From NCBI GenBank assembly GCA_021030915.1, contig JAGEMR010000022.1, positions 1 to 64,000 of the forward strand: a DNA stretch of 64,000 nucleotides. Reading direction: 5' to 3'. A program made the translations under genes and the position numbers. The notes beneath the pieces were generated by a model. It had not been told where the DNA came from and did no database searches. It saw only the letters and a program-made list of their open reading frames with translations. This document shows positions 46,857 through 56,084 of this stretch, in pieces (within the stretch, counting starts at the first letter, position 1; each line of letters begins with the position of its first letter). This stretch comes from Astrothelium macrocarpum (lineage: Eukaryota > Ascomycota > Dothideomycetes > Trypetheliales > Trypetheliaceae).

Positions 46857-47817
46857 GCATTCCCAACCATCTTCCAGACCAATAGTCAGCTACTCATGCT
46901 AAGGTACAGCGTGTATAGAAGAGGCGAGGCGGTGGGCTGCATTGTAAGCTCTCGTAGCACCTGATACAAGTTCCTGAGATAAGGATTCTCGTTCATGTTG
47001 ACACCTTATAATAGAACTGGCCTCAAAAACTTTACAAATCCCGATCTGATGACCGATGTGAATGTATGAAATAAGTCAACGCGGACATATCAGGCTTTCC
47101 AGTATGATCGCCTGATCGGGTGTACTGATCCGACTTTGAAAGCAGAGGTAAGTTTGATGACATTTTTGATATTGGCCTAAGACAACATTCTCGGGAGATT
47201 TGATACGACCAAGGCCTCATACAGCGGATGCTCCAAGCTCAGGCCCTGACGGCAAACCTAGACAAATTCATGGCTCGCTCGGGTGGACTCAGGCCAGCCG
47301 AGGGACGGCCAAGGAATCCTCAGTCATCACTCGGCTTTTGAAGTAGATCGAATGGAAATGGGATGTACGAAATGATAAAGTATGTTAGGGACTCGCGTAC
47401 TGCGGTAGCTGAATTTGGATCTGATAAAATACAAGAAATCTCAAGAGCTAACGTAAAATATAGTTTAGAGTCGAACTCGACGGGGTGCACGGGGTTGAGA
47501 ATGAAGCCGCAAAGGTCAATTGCATTTCCAGCATTAATATTGAAGCCACATTGGCGGGATTTCAATGTGTAGCGGTCATCAAGTGGCGATATGACTTGAA
47601 CAATGCTCAAAACGCCTTGGGAAAGATCAAATGCCCGAGTTCAGATCCCGGAAGCCAGTATCCTTGAAGAGATAGAAGAATCAGTCGACAATACTGGTGA
47701 CAACTCACGAAGGCATCCTTTGTCCGCATAGAATCCTTGCGGGCGAGCGATTTAGCAGAAGAGTGCAGTTAGTTGTCAGGGGTAAAAGAGATGGTTGGGG
47801 AATGAAGTTGTACAAAT

Positions 47818-47849
47818 AGGTGCAAACAGGTGCAAACAGGTGCAAACAG
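47818..47849. repeat. Decamer tandem repeat, three copies
   Basis: AGGTGCAAAC occurs three times head to tail (47818-47847), followed by AG. The copies are exact. It may be simple slippage. No gene overlaps it. Confidence 0.85.
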
Positions 47850-48813
47850 TAATTTCAGCTCCTCGACGCCACGAGGGAAATTTCCAAGCTATTTACTCAA
47901 GCTGCAGAAGATAACATGGCCTTAGTAAGATTTGTCATTGTACAAGATATGATTGACAGCTGCAGTAGTATCCTTTGGCGTCCTATGTGCAGCCACCATC
48001 ATTCACAGGAAGAAAAGTAGCGTGCAAATAGTTGATTGGAAGAACCGGAATCCAACATGTAGCGGCAGCAACCATGTTGGACAAACATGCTTTTTCTTAA
48101 ATTCCATACGACTTCCAAAGCAACGATTGGTTTAAGAAACTTCCGCATGCGTCTGTTGGCTCGTCGACTGCATCTGCATGAGAAGGGGGCGGGAACTTGC
48201 TGTGTGCGTTGTTGTTCAAGCACTCAGCTTTCTTGCCAGTTTCGCTGTAATGCTAAGTACTCAAACATTCCTGAGACAAAGTCCCCTCTCGAGCATCTTC
48301 CTGACCCTATCATCCAGGTCGATAGATTAAGACTTCGCCGATACTCAAGCATCGACCCACGCACTTATGACGGCATTAGCTAGGAATTTACGCGGCGACA
48401 CGGCATGAGAGGCGCACCTTTCCGTCTACAGCATTGATCGAGCGATTGGATGTGATTTGCTTGTTTCAGAGGGAGACAAGTTGTATTCAGCTATTGATTT
48501 AGCGACCCTACAAACTGTAGAGTCATCAAATCACTAGCCATACTGCAGCTGTTGGGCAACGAGACGCAGTCACGATCCAATGAGGCGCTCCAATATCGAG
48601 AGCTTGGTTGAATAACGGGAAGACATTGATCGTATCCTTACTAACCGAGTCAGACCAGTGAGAGATAAATCTAAAAGCTCAACCGGCGGCCCAGTTGCTC
48701 CGTAGTTTATATATAGAGTACCTACACCTGTTAGTGAGAGCCGCACTGTTGTTCTTGGCAAGATTGTAGCAATCCTGTTCGGAACTCTTTCATCTTAGCC
48801 TGGATGATCCAGA

Positions 48814-50468
48814 ATGGAGAGCTATACTTATGACCGTGGTACCTATTTCATCATTTTAGGCAGGATCCTGACGGGCATTATGCTATGCGTTGTGTTCCTA
48901 CGGCTGTATTCAAGGTCCGTACTCACACGGTCTATCGGTTCAGACGATTTTGCTATCTCTATATCAGCAGTGAGCTCTCACCCAGGACTGATGATCTAAA
49001 AAAAACTTACGAACGAAAGCTTATATGTGGTAGTGTCTTAATGTTTACGACCTAGTTGAAGACACTCTTTGGGTACGTGCTGGGCTTGGCAAGCACGAAT
49101 CGCTACTCGATCCAAAACAATTATCACAAGTTAAAAAATGGTAGGGTTCACGATTGTATTGTGTCTCTTAAAGCTATGAGAAGCTAATTGTGATCGATAA
49201 AAGGTTTGCTATCGGTTGGATCGTCACGTTCATCTCCTATTTCTTCATTCGTGCCTCCATCATGCTTTTTGTGCTGCGTCTACTTCCTCCAGGCAGAACA
49301 TGGCAGACCAGGACAATCTTTGTCTCTTTCTTCTTGAACCTTGCTATAACAGTCATCGCCACAGTGACTTATGGCATTCACTGTATACCTTTCCAAGCCG
49401 CATGGCAAAGCATACCTGATAGTCACTGTCAGTCTACGCAGAATCTTGCCATTACACAATGGGTCAACGGAAGTGGGTACACCCTATAGCGAAGCATACT
49501 ATACTACCTTGTACACAGGACGGCATCTGATTTGGTCTTAGGCCTTGCTTGTGTCATTGACATCTCGACTGCAATCATACCACAATTACTCTTGTGGAAA
49601 GTCAAAATGAAAGCCAGCACTAAGCTGTCCCTCAACATCATATTCGCGCTGGGCCTCATAACTGCAGCAATGAGTATCGGTCGCGTAGCCACTACTAATT
49701 ATGGAACTGTGGGAACTGACATGGGCTGTACGGCACAAATGTATCTGTGACCAACATGAGCTGACACTTATACTCTCCGTAGGGCGTGATATGACATCCA
49801 AAACATTTGGCCTGGTTGAAGAGAAATGCGGTATCATCTTCGCAAGTGCTCCAGCCCTCCGCCAATTTGCAGCGTATGTCAGCCGCAGGCGCACCGTATT
49901 TCCGACAAATAATCGTCAATACCCGGACGAAGACTTCGTTCGTTTTCGTCGACGAGTAAATCTCCGCGATCTCTTCTGGTTTCGTACACCTTCAGTTGTT
50001 GAGGGCCGTGTCTTGAGACCACAGCGATTATTCTATCCACCCACCTCTGATCAAATTAGCAGCTCGGAAAATTTTGTGGATCAAACAGAGAAGGAAGAGG
50101 TAGAGAGAGCTGCCGAGAAGTCCACGCTGGATGTCATACGCGGTAGGCTCAAGAATATTGCTAGTCGTGGAGATCCGCCATCAGGATTTCAGAAGGTGGA
50201 CTCATCATCTGGCACCAAAAGCTCCGGCAGCATGCCGAGGACCAAATTGTGGAATTGGGAATCCCTCAATTCGAGCAATGGGCCTGAGCATTTTGGTACG
50301 CGAGCATCAGGCGAGCATGTTCGTGATAGCGTAGAACCGATATCGCATTATGGAACGCAGGCAATTCAGGTTGAGCGTCGTTTTGATGTCAGGTCGGAGC
50401 AGTCGAACCCCGATCAAGTGCTTGCCAATCCTGCTTCGGTCTATCACCCTCGCAAGCTTGGTTTATAG
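48814..50468 (+). CDS. SAT4-type rhodopsin-domain integral membrane protein
   Basis: Five exons, 48814-48969, 49034-49140, 49204-49476, 49519-49727 and 49783-50468, give 476 residues. Introns are 64, 63, 42 and 55 nt. The 42-nt one is short, but its phase is the only one that fits. The protein has the seven-helix layout of the fungal rhodopsin/SAT4 family. Features include DD after helix 2 (SIGSDDFAI), a Cys-containing loop after helix 4 (HCIPFQAAW...DSHCQS), SDLVLGLACVIDISTAIIPQ, and the helix-7 block VEEKCGIIFASAPALRQF. The last splice creates the conserved Trp of the loop before helix 7. The C-terminal 190 residues are polar and cytosolic. Family members include PTH11-like proteins, but there is no CFEM domain here. 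Ligand and role are unknown. It is intact, while its flanks are full of broken genes. Confidence 0.85.
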
Positions 50469-50543
50469 CACAAAGTCTAGAGCATCTTTGCGAAGCTTTC
50501 GACTTTTGTAAATTTAGATACTATTATTTTTTTTTTCTGGCGT

Positions 50544-50968
50544 TTAAATGATGTTGGACTCCTTCAAATCCACCAGTTTCACAATCTCGTTTGAAGTGTA
50601 TTGAGGGTCTTGAGACGCCATGATCATTAAGTTCATGATGAAGTCAATGTTCAGTCTTTGGAGCAAGGAGCTGAACTCCGAAAAGCGAGTACGTAACTTC
50701 GGACAGAGCTCATAGAAACGCTGATAAAAGATGCATAGTTGAGATGATCAACACCGATGACATCGTCCAGGTCGGTCTGGTGGATGCTTCCGCTATAGCC
50801 AATGGCTACGGCAGAAACAAAGAGCGGAAGTCCGATGGAAAAGATCTTCACAAGGTCTACCGCCGCATACGCAAGATCAACCGAACCAGCCATCAGTCTA
50901 CTGAAGATTCCTGGATCCTCCAAGCGAGCATTATTGCTGTTAAATTCTGGTCTTCCACAACGTATCAA
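50544..50968 (-). pseudogene. Unidentified decayed or mis-modelled gene, C-terminal part
   Basis: A minus-strand frame from 50720 to the stop at 50544 encodes 58 residues (RFYELCPKLRTRFSEF, then MASQDPQYTSNEIVKLVDL) that look like real protein. It begins right after a TTTTATCAG acceptor-like site. Upstream, a second frame (about 50968-50730) carries FSRLMAGSVDLAYAAVDL and a hydrophobic stretch, also protein-like. The two frames do not match and the frame needed for the second has a TGA, so an unrecognised intron or a frameshift separates them. I do not know the family. Confidence 0.35.
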
Positions 50969-51482
50969 AAATCATGGAAAAGGAACAAACAGGAAACTGT
51001 CTACGCAGCCTCATTTTTCAAGAGCCGCGCTTGGCTTACACAAGTTTTGGCTTTGTATATCGAGCACGGTTTGGTTGAGGTGTCCTTTCCGTATGGTACT
51101 TAACCTAAATCCATCTCATGCGTGTAAGTCATCACATCCTTGGTGAACATCTTCTGTTGACTGTGTTCTAGGCTCAGGCTTATAGTGTCTTAACCACACA
51201 CATAGCCGACCTAACCTTTCACTCTAATCAATTCGTAAGGGTTGACAAGAATAACACACAAAAGTCATGCCCATATATGGTTGGAATCCGGGAGTCAGCC
51301 CCGAGCTTCTGCTATCATTTACAGACAGCCATTCACGTACGAAGACAACTTCATCATGATTTAGAAATTAATAAGAGGTATTCGACATCAATCTTCTGGA
51401 GTCGTCATGCGTATGGCTTTGATATTCACAATGGCATCCGCATCTTTCATTGCAATCCCTACAGTAAGTATCTACTCGCCGG

Positions 51483-51749
51483 ATGAGATACTGTCTAACA
51501 GCTAATGCCAAGGAAATTCCGTGGATAATGCCACCATTACTTCACACTACTCACGAGAGCAAGCTTCAAAGCATGAGACAAAGCGCTTCTCTTTTCGACG
51601 CTATCATTCTTGCCCTGGGTCTATTGGCACTCCGAGTATACGTCATTGCTATTTACAGCGTTTACTTTCATCCCCTAGCAAAGTTCCCTGGACCGACTTG
51701 TCGTCATCCACCTTTTCACCATTATACTGCCAAATGGTGTTGGTTATAA
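51483..51749 (+). pseudogene. Cytochrome P450 N-terminal fragment
   Basis: The frame encodes a hydrophobic anchor (IILALGLLALRVYVIAIY) followed by VYFHPLAKFPGPT. This is the near-invariant N-terminal hinge of ascomycete P450s (Y.yfHPLakfPGP). It stops about a dozen residues later, and no heme-binding or I-helix sequence follows within the next kilobase. Only the first exon or so of a P450 gene survives. The rest has been deleted or mutated beyond recognition. Confidence 0.75.
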
Positions 51750-52179
51750 AATGACAAAATGTGCAGTAAATACTTCAGTAACTAATGCGTTTGAGACAAG
51801 TCAAGTGATGTACGTACCATACTCCTACTGCTCAAAGAACCAACGGGGTCCTTCAGATCCGCCGAGCGACTCATAATAGCTGACATGGGTACACACTATT
51901 GTTATTAGGATTTATCTCTAATAAAGTATGGAGTCTTTACAACGTCAGGTTGTGCTGATCGATATTTTGAACGGTCTCCGTGGCAGAGCTAAATGGTGTT
52001 GCAAGTAACTTTGGTCCTTTGAACGACCTTCTTTATGGTCACTAGCTGTGAAAATCCAGTGTGCAGCCTTGCGTCGGAAGTGAAGAGTCATCGAATGAGA
52101 GATTGGGCTCGATTTCTTTTCCTGTATTTGTGCAAATTTGGATTATAAACCCCAAACCACTTCGGTTCATATTTAGGCA

Positions 52180-52422
52180 GGCCTACAGACTCTCAATGGA
52201 CTGTTGGATTGGCTCAAACCTGACATGACAGTATCAAGTTCGTTTGAGATTCAACGGCAGCGTAGACTGCCATTGTCTCATGGAATCCTCCCTACATGGA
52301 TACATCATCTTGGATCAGGCCGCAGGTCAAAGAAAGTTCTGAGCGTTTGGAGCTCCAAGACTTTCAGCACTGTCCTGCAAACCCATCTCGCTCAACCACG
52401 CAGTTACCTCTTCGCTAATTAA
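52180..52422 (+). pseudogene. Possible NACHT/STAND N-terminal relic
   Basis: The plus-strand frame reads LLDWLKPD...FEIQRQRR...TWIHHLGSG, resembling the block that precedes the P-loop in fungal NACHT proteins (W-L-x-P, then Q/RR, then a W before the nucleotide-binding site). A +1 frame just after it gives FGAPRLSAL, which could be a decayed GAPGxGKT loop. Resemblance is weak and needs a frameshift. It could equally be chance. Confidence 0.25.
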
Positions 52423-52477
52423 CAAAAATCCCAGCCCTTCTGACAAATCTGCCCTCTTTCATCCCAAAACCACATCA

Positions 52478-53695
52478 CTACTCCACCCTCGCCAAAGCCT
52501 CAAACACCTCCTCCCCCACACCCCCCTTCTCAACCGCCATCTTGACCATCCTCACCAACACTCCCCTCCCCACCCCACCCCTCGGCGGCCGCCACACCCC
52601 CACCACCTCGTTCCCCTCCATCCCCTCTCTCAGCGCCAACGCCTCCCGACTCCCTCCCGGCGGCGCACTGCCCCCCGTCGCAGCATTCAATCGATCCGGC
52701 ACCCCCGGCGCCGTCAGCCGCGATGGTGCATCGATCGTCCGCAGCGCAACGAGACGCAGTCGAGCCGCGTCACCTGAGCCCGCGCTTTGCACAGCCGCTG
52801 CCTTCGCGGGCGCAAGCCCCACAGAGAGCGCGAGCACCGCGTCCGCGACAGCGAGCTCTTCGGCCGACGGGTCGAAGACGACGGTGTGTGCGCCGACGGA
52901 CATGACGAGGAGGGTGATGAGGGGCCGGTCGGTGGTGGGGGACGGGTAGAGCGGGAGCGACGCGTCCCAGTCGTCGTTGAAGAGCGGGTCGTCGGCCGGA
53001 GAGGAGATGAGGACCGGGAGGCGGGCGGAGAGGAGCGCGAGGTGGGTTGTTAGGGAGAGGAGGGGGAGAGGGTAGGAGAGTGGTGGGGAGAGGAGAAGGA
53101 CCTAAGTTCGGTGGGGTCAGTGTTGGAGGAGGTATTGGCGGGAGGGAGAGGGCCTTACGTCGATGTAGAGTTTCCAATGGTAACGGTCGTTGATCCATAG
53201 TCGGTCCTTGAGTGTCCCTGTGGCTAGCAGCGCCTCTGTTAGCATGGCTGCGAGAAAGACTGGCATGGTGTCATCGTCTCGATAGCCAGGGATCTCCACG
53301 CTCATTTCTACCCATGAATTCTGCCCGATGCCTTGCTTGCTCTTGTGACCCTGCCTTCTTCCACCATCGCCACCACCCTCCTCATCCTCCTCTTCGTCGT
53401 CGTCTCCATCCTCTCCGGCCCCAGTGCCCAAGTGCACGCCGCCCTCAACGTTAGGCTTCCACACGCTTTTCTGCATTTCTGCCTTCACGCCAACGATGGC
53501 TTCCGTGCCATCAGCGAAACAGATACGGGCGCTGCCATTGGTGTTGGGGAGGATATCAGATTCGGCGACAAGAGGGCGGAATTGGGTGGGTGTGCGGGCG
53601 TCTGGGCGGATTGGGGGTTGCAGGGAGAGCGAAGAATGGATATATGAGAGCTCGGCGGGTGAGAGGAAGGGTTGCTGGGTCGCTGTTGGCGGCAT
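52478..53695 (-). CDS. rrp42: Exosome complex subunit Rrp42
   Basis: Two minus-strand exons, 53695-53159 and 53101-52478, have a 57-nt phase-0 intron. The product is 386 residues. The N terminus FLSPAELSYIHSSLSLQPPIRPDARTPTQFR is cut here to its key parts: LSPAELSYI, IRPDARTP and FRPL. These, with NTNGSARICFADGTEAIVGVKAEM (key residues NGSAR and GVKAEM), mark the RNase PH fold of the Rrp42/EXOSC7 ring subunit. The nuclear and cytosolic exosome ring uses six such folds, and eukaryotic ring subunits are catalytically inactive. A strongly acidic insert (DGDDDEEEDEEGGG, about residues 93-110) and an Ala/Gly-rich C-terminal stretch lengthen the protein beyond the usual 270-300 residues. The gene is GC-rich at its 3' end. 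Confidence 0.9.
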
Positions 53696-54256
53696 GGCGA
53701 CAATCGTTTATTTTTGGTTTGTATGTAAAACGGTGAGACTGATTTATGGTGTCGGTTTTTTTTATGTTTGCACATTTGTTACTTGACGCGCATGATACTG
53801 TGATGTGTAGCTGGAAATTCTTCAACCTCGCTTCGCCGAGGTGGTGGTCCAAAACCCATCATGATCACACCAGGTCGCAAGCAAATGGTTGCCGCGCCGA
53901 CTGCTGTAGCAATGAGATGGATTTTAGGATTCATTCAAAGTGTTCAACGAATATTGCTCGCAGATGAGCGATTTATGGTTGGCCAGGGGCTGCGAGTGCA
54001 GCTATTCTCCGCTTGTCGCCGAGCATGTGGACCATTCACCACTCTCGACTCGCTACATGCAAGAGTCCAACGTAGGACGAGGTAGGCAAATGCTATATTT
54101 ATATCGCGGGTTTTTTTATATGCTTCCCTATTCTGTTTTCTAATTACCTCAAGACCCAGTTTCCTTTCAGCCTTCTTCAATCTTGCTATTGTGTATACCA
54201 ACACTAGTCATTTATTTCTCACCCTTACCCTCATACTATTCACCAATTAAACGGAA
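53696..54256. promoter_or_regulatory. Divergent promoter region, rrp42/methyltransferase
   Basis: The 560-bp gap separates the start codons of rrp42 (minus) and the methyltransferase (plus) and must serve both. Pairing of an RNA-processing gene with a methyltransferase suggests co-expression, which is inference. No motif is claimed. Confidence 0.55.
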
Positions 54257-55174
54257 ATGCCCCCACAATTCTCCTCTAAATCCTACTGGCAAACTCGCTT
54301 CACCACTACCCCTACTACGTTCGACTGGCTCCTCCCTGCGTCCACCCTCGATCCTCTCCTCCGCACTACTCTATCCTCCACCCAGCACCCCAGCCCACAG
54401 ATTCTACACATTGGCTGTGGCAGCTCCTGGCTGTCTTTTCACCTGCGTGCACATGTTGCACAGCCAGGTCAGGTTTTGAACGTCGATTTTGCGGAAGCGG
54501 CGGTGGGGCTGGGACGGAAGAAGGAAGCTGATTTGTATCCTGAAGAGGATGAGGCAAGGGGTAATGTGCTATCGAGTTGCGAAGCGTGGCGGCAGGATGA
54601 AGCGAAGGAAGATGCGATGAAGAAAATGCGATGGGCCGTTGCGGATTTGCTTGATTTTGCTTCTCTGATGGCTGCAACGGGGTCGTCAGCGCCGCAGTTT
54701 TCGCTGATTCTTGATAAGAGCACGTCGGATGCCATTGCGTGCGCCGAAAGCATCCCAGCCGATGATGTATTCCTGGGCATGGATGCTGTGCGATTGGATG
54801 CTGTGCGATTGGATGCTGATGCGTTTAGGAGCGCGCAAAGTCTGCGAGAGCAGTCAGTTTTGGAGGCTAAAAACTTGATGGATCCGATGATTGTACTTTC
54901 GTTGCATCTTGCTGCTGTGACACTGGAAATGGGGACGTGGATCGCCGTTTCGCATTCCCAGGACCGTTTCTGGTTTCTCGAGTCGCCTCCAGCCAAAAAC
55001 ACGGAAGAATTTGAAACGTCCAATGATCTAGATCCAAAGCGCTTATGGAAGTTGGAAAGGAAAGAACCACTCGATGCTCCATACGAAAATGATTTGAGCA
55101 ATGGTACTGTTCATCGGCCCAAAATCCAGCATTGGCTGTTTGTTGTGATTCGCACGAATGGGTTGTTGCCATGA
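54257..55174 (+). CDS. Class I SAM-dependent methyltransferase
   Basis: A single exon of 305 residues starts at the ATG at 54257. The opening SKSYWQTRFTTTPTTFDWLL is the lead-in seen in METTL13/EFM-type methyltransferases (YW..RF.....FDWL). Motif I is ILHIGCGSSWLSFHL, and motif post-I is LNVDFAEAAVGLG. A central WAVADLLDF...FSLILDKSTSDAI block follows, where DK-S-T-DA is characteristic of this group. Known relatives methylate lysines of translation elongation factor eEF1A. The exact target here is not known. An internal 15-nt duplication adds residues DAVRL. There are no introns and no targeting signal. Confidence 0.85.
   Translation: MPPQFSSKSYWQTRFTTTPTTFDWLLPASTLDPLLRTTLSSTQHPSPQILHIGCGSSWLSFHLRAHVAQPGQVLNVDFAEAAVGLGRKKEADLYPEEDEARGNVLSSCEAWRQDEAKEDAMKKMRWAVADLLDFASLMAATGSSAPQFSLILDKSTSDAIACAESIPADDVFLGMDAVRLDAVRLDADAFRSAQSLREQSVLEAKNLMDPMIVLSLHLAAVTLEMGTWIAVSHSQDRFWFLESPPAKNTEEFETSNDLDPKRLWKLERKEPLDAPYENDLSNGTVHRPKIQHWLFVVIRTNGLLP
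54782..54811 (+). repeat. 15-nt in-frame duplication in the methyltransferase
   Basis: GATGCTGTGCGATTG occurs twice in tandem (54782-54796 and 54797-54811), followed by a partial third copy. It encodes DAVRLDAVRLDAD. Being exact, it looks recent, and strain length variation is likely. Confidence 0.9.
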
Positions 55175-56084
55175 AAGAGTAGTGGCCAGGACGATAACGT
55201 CAAGAAAACGACATATCTTACAAAATTCCAGTAACTGGACAAAAGTTCACTCGAGATGGAAAGCAGAGGAAAGCAACTGGGAGACGATATTGAGGCCGTG
55301 AAGCCTAATTTCAATTCGCCTAATCTACCACTTAGCCACAGAGGTTGAGCTACTCCAGTGAATCTCGAATCCCCCATTATCATGTCCCCCACTATTCAGA
55401 GACACAACGAAAGAGTGGAATCAACAAAGAAAAAACACTGTACATAGCAGATAACCGTCCAGTCGCCGCCCCAGCAAGCGTCTGAGATGTTGATAGTACA
55501 AAAACCTTCTCCGAAGCAATAAGACGCCATTGATAGACAGAGCGAGTGTGCAGATAGTTGGACGAAAATCTGAATAACTGATGCAAGGAAATTCGAGCAT
55601 ATGATCTGAAGCTGTACAAGCTAACATTGAAGAAAATGCGCCCTGTAAATAGAAGAAAGAAGTATCTGTCTGAGCCAGATAGATAGCAAGTAGAGGAGTA
55701 TCAGCAGTCTAATGATCCAAATATCGGAAAATGTCAAACGAAGCCTGGAACTGGTGACATCAGGCTGTGGGGGTATGAAGCGAACAACAACAATCTTGTC
55801 AAAACCCGAAAAGGGAATATCTCAAGCCAATTTGCCATTCTACACCAAGAAAAGCCCGTCTAGTATCGCTTGTTAAACAAAGGAAATGGTGGTACACGTT
55901 GAACGCCTCCGATTGTTGCAGCGTAGGTCGATGAAATATCGATGTTGGCCTGTTCGGAGGCAGCAGGTGGGGTCTTCCCCATCGCAATCTCGCATTTTGT
56001 TGATTTGTATGTATTATAAAGAATTATGGTCAAATTTGTCGAGCCAGCGAAATAAAAAAGAAAGAAAGATGCGGAGTGTGGAGT
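55175..56084. other. Convergent 3' flanks
   Basis: About 900 bp between the methyltransferase stop (plus) and the kinase stop (minus). Short frames only. No tRNA was found, although T-arm-like words occur near 55365. Confidence 0.55.

Larger units (their letters stand above)
46261..48813. other. Gene-poor region with relics
   Basis: About 2.5 kb between the permease and the SAT4-type gene. It contains a HET-domain fragment and a three-copy decamer, listed separately. Other frames, including minus-strand 47320-47610 and an exon-like piece near 47650-47760, are not recognisable. Confidence 0.6.
50469..52477. other. Relic-rich gene-poor region
   Basis: Two kilobases contain only decayed pieces, listed separately. 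A plus-strand frame at 51277-51486 is not recognisable. No complete gene is supported. Confidence 0.6.

Noticed and set aside
47640..47770. Two exon-like pieces on the minus strand (MRTKDAF then DTGFRDLNSGI)
   Set aside because: They join in phase through a GTGAGT donor, but the product is tiny, resembles no family and lies in relic-rich DNA. Chance is the simpler reading.
55280..55380. tRNA-like words (GAATCTCGAATCCCC, TTAGCCACAG)
   Set aside because: No acceptor stem, D-arm or 5-bp T-stem can be paired. No tRNA is supported anywhere in the window by eye.
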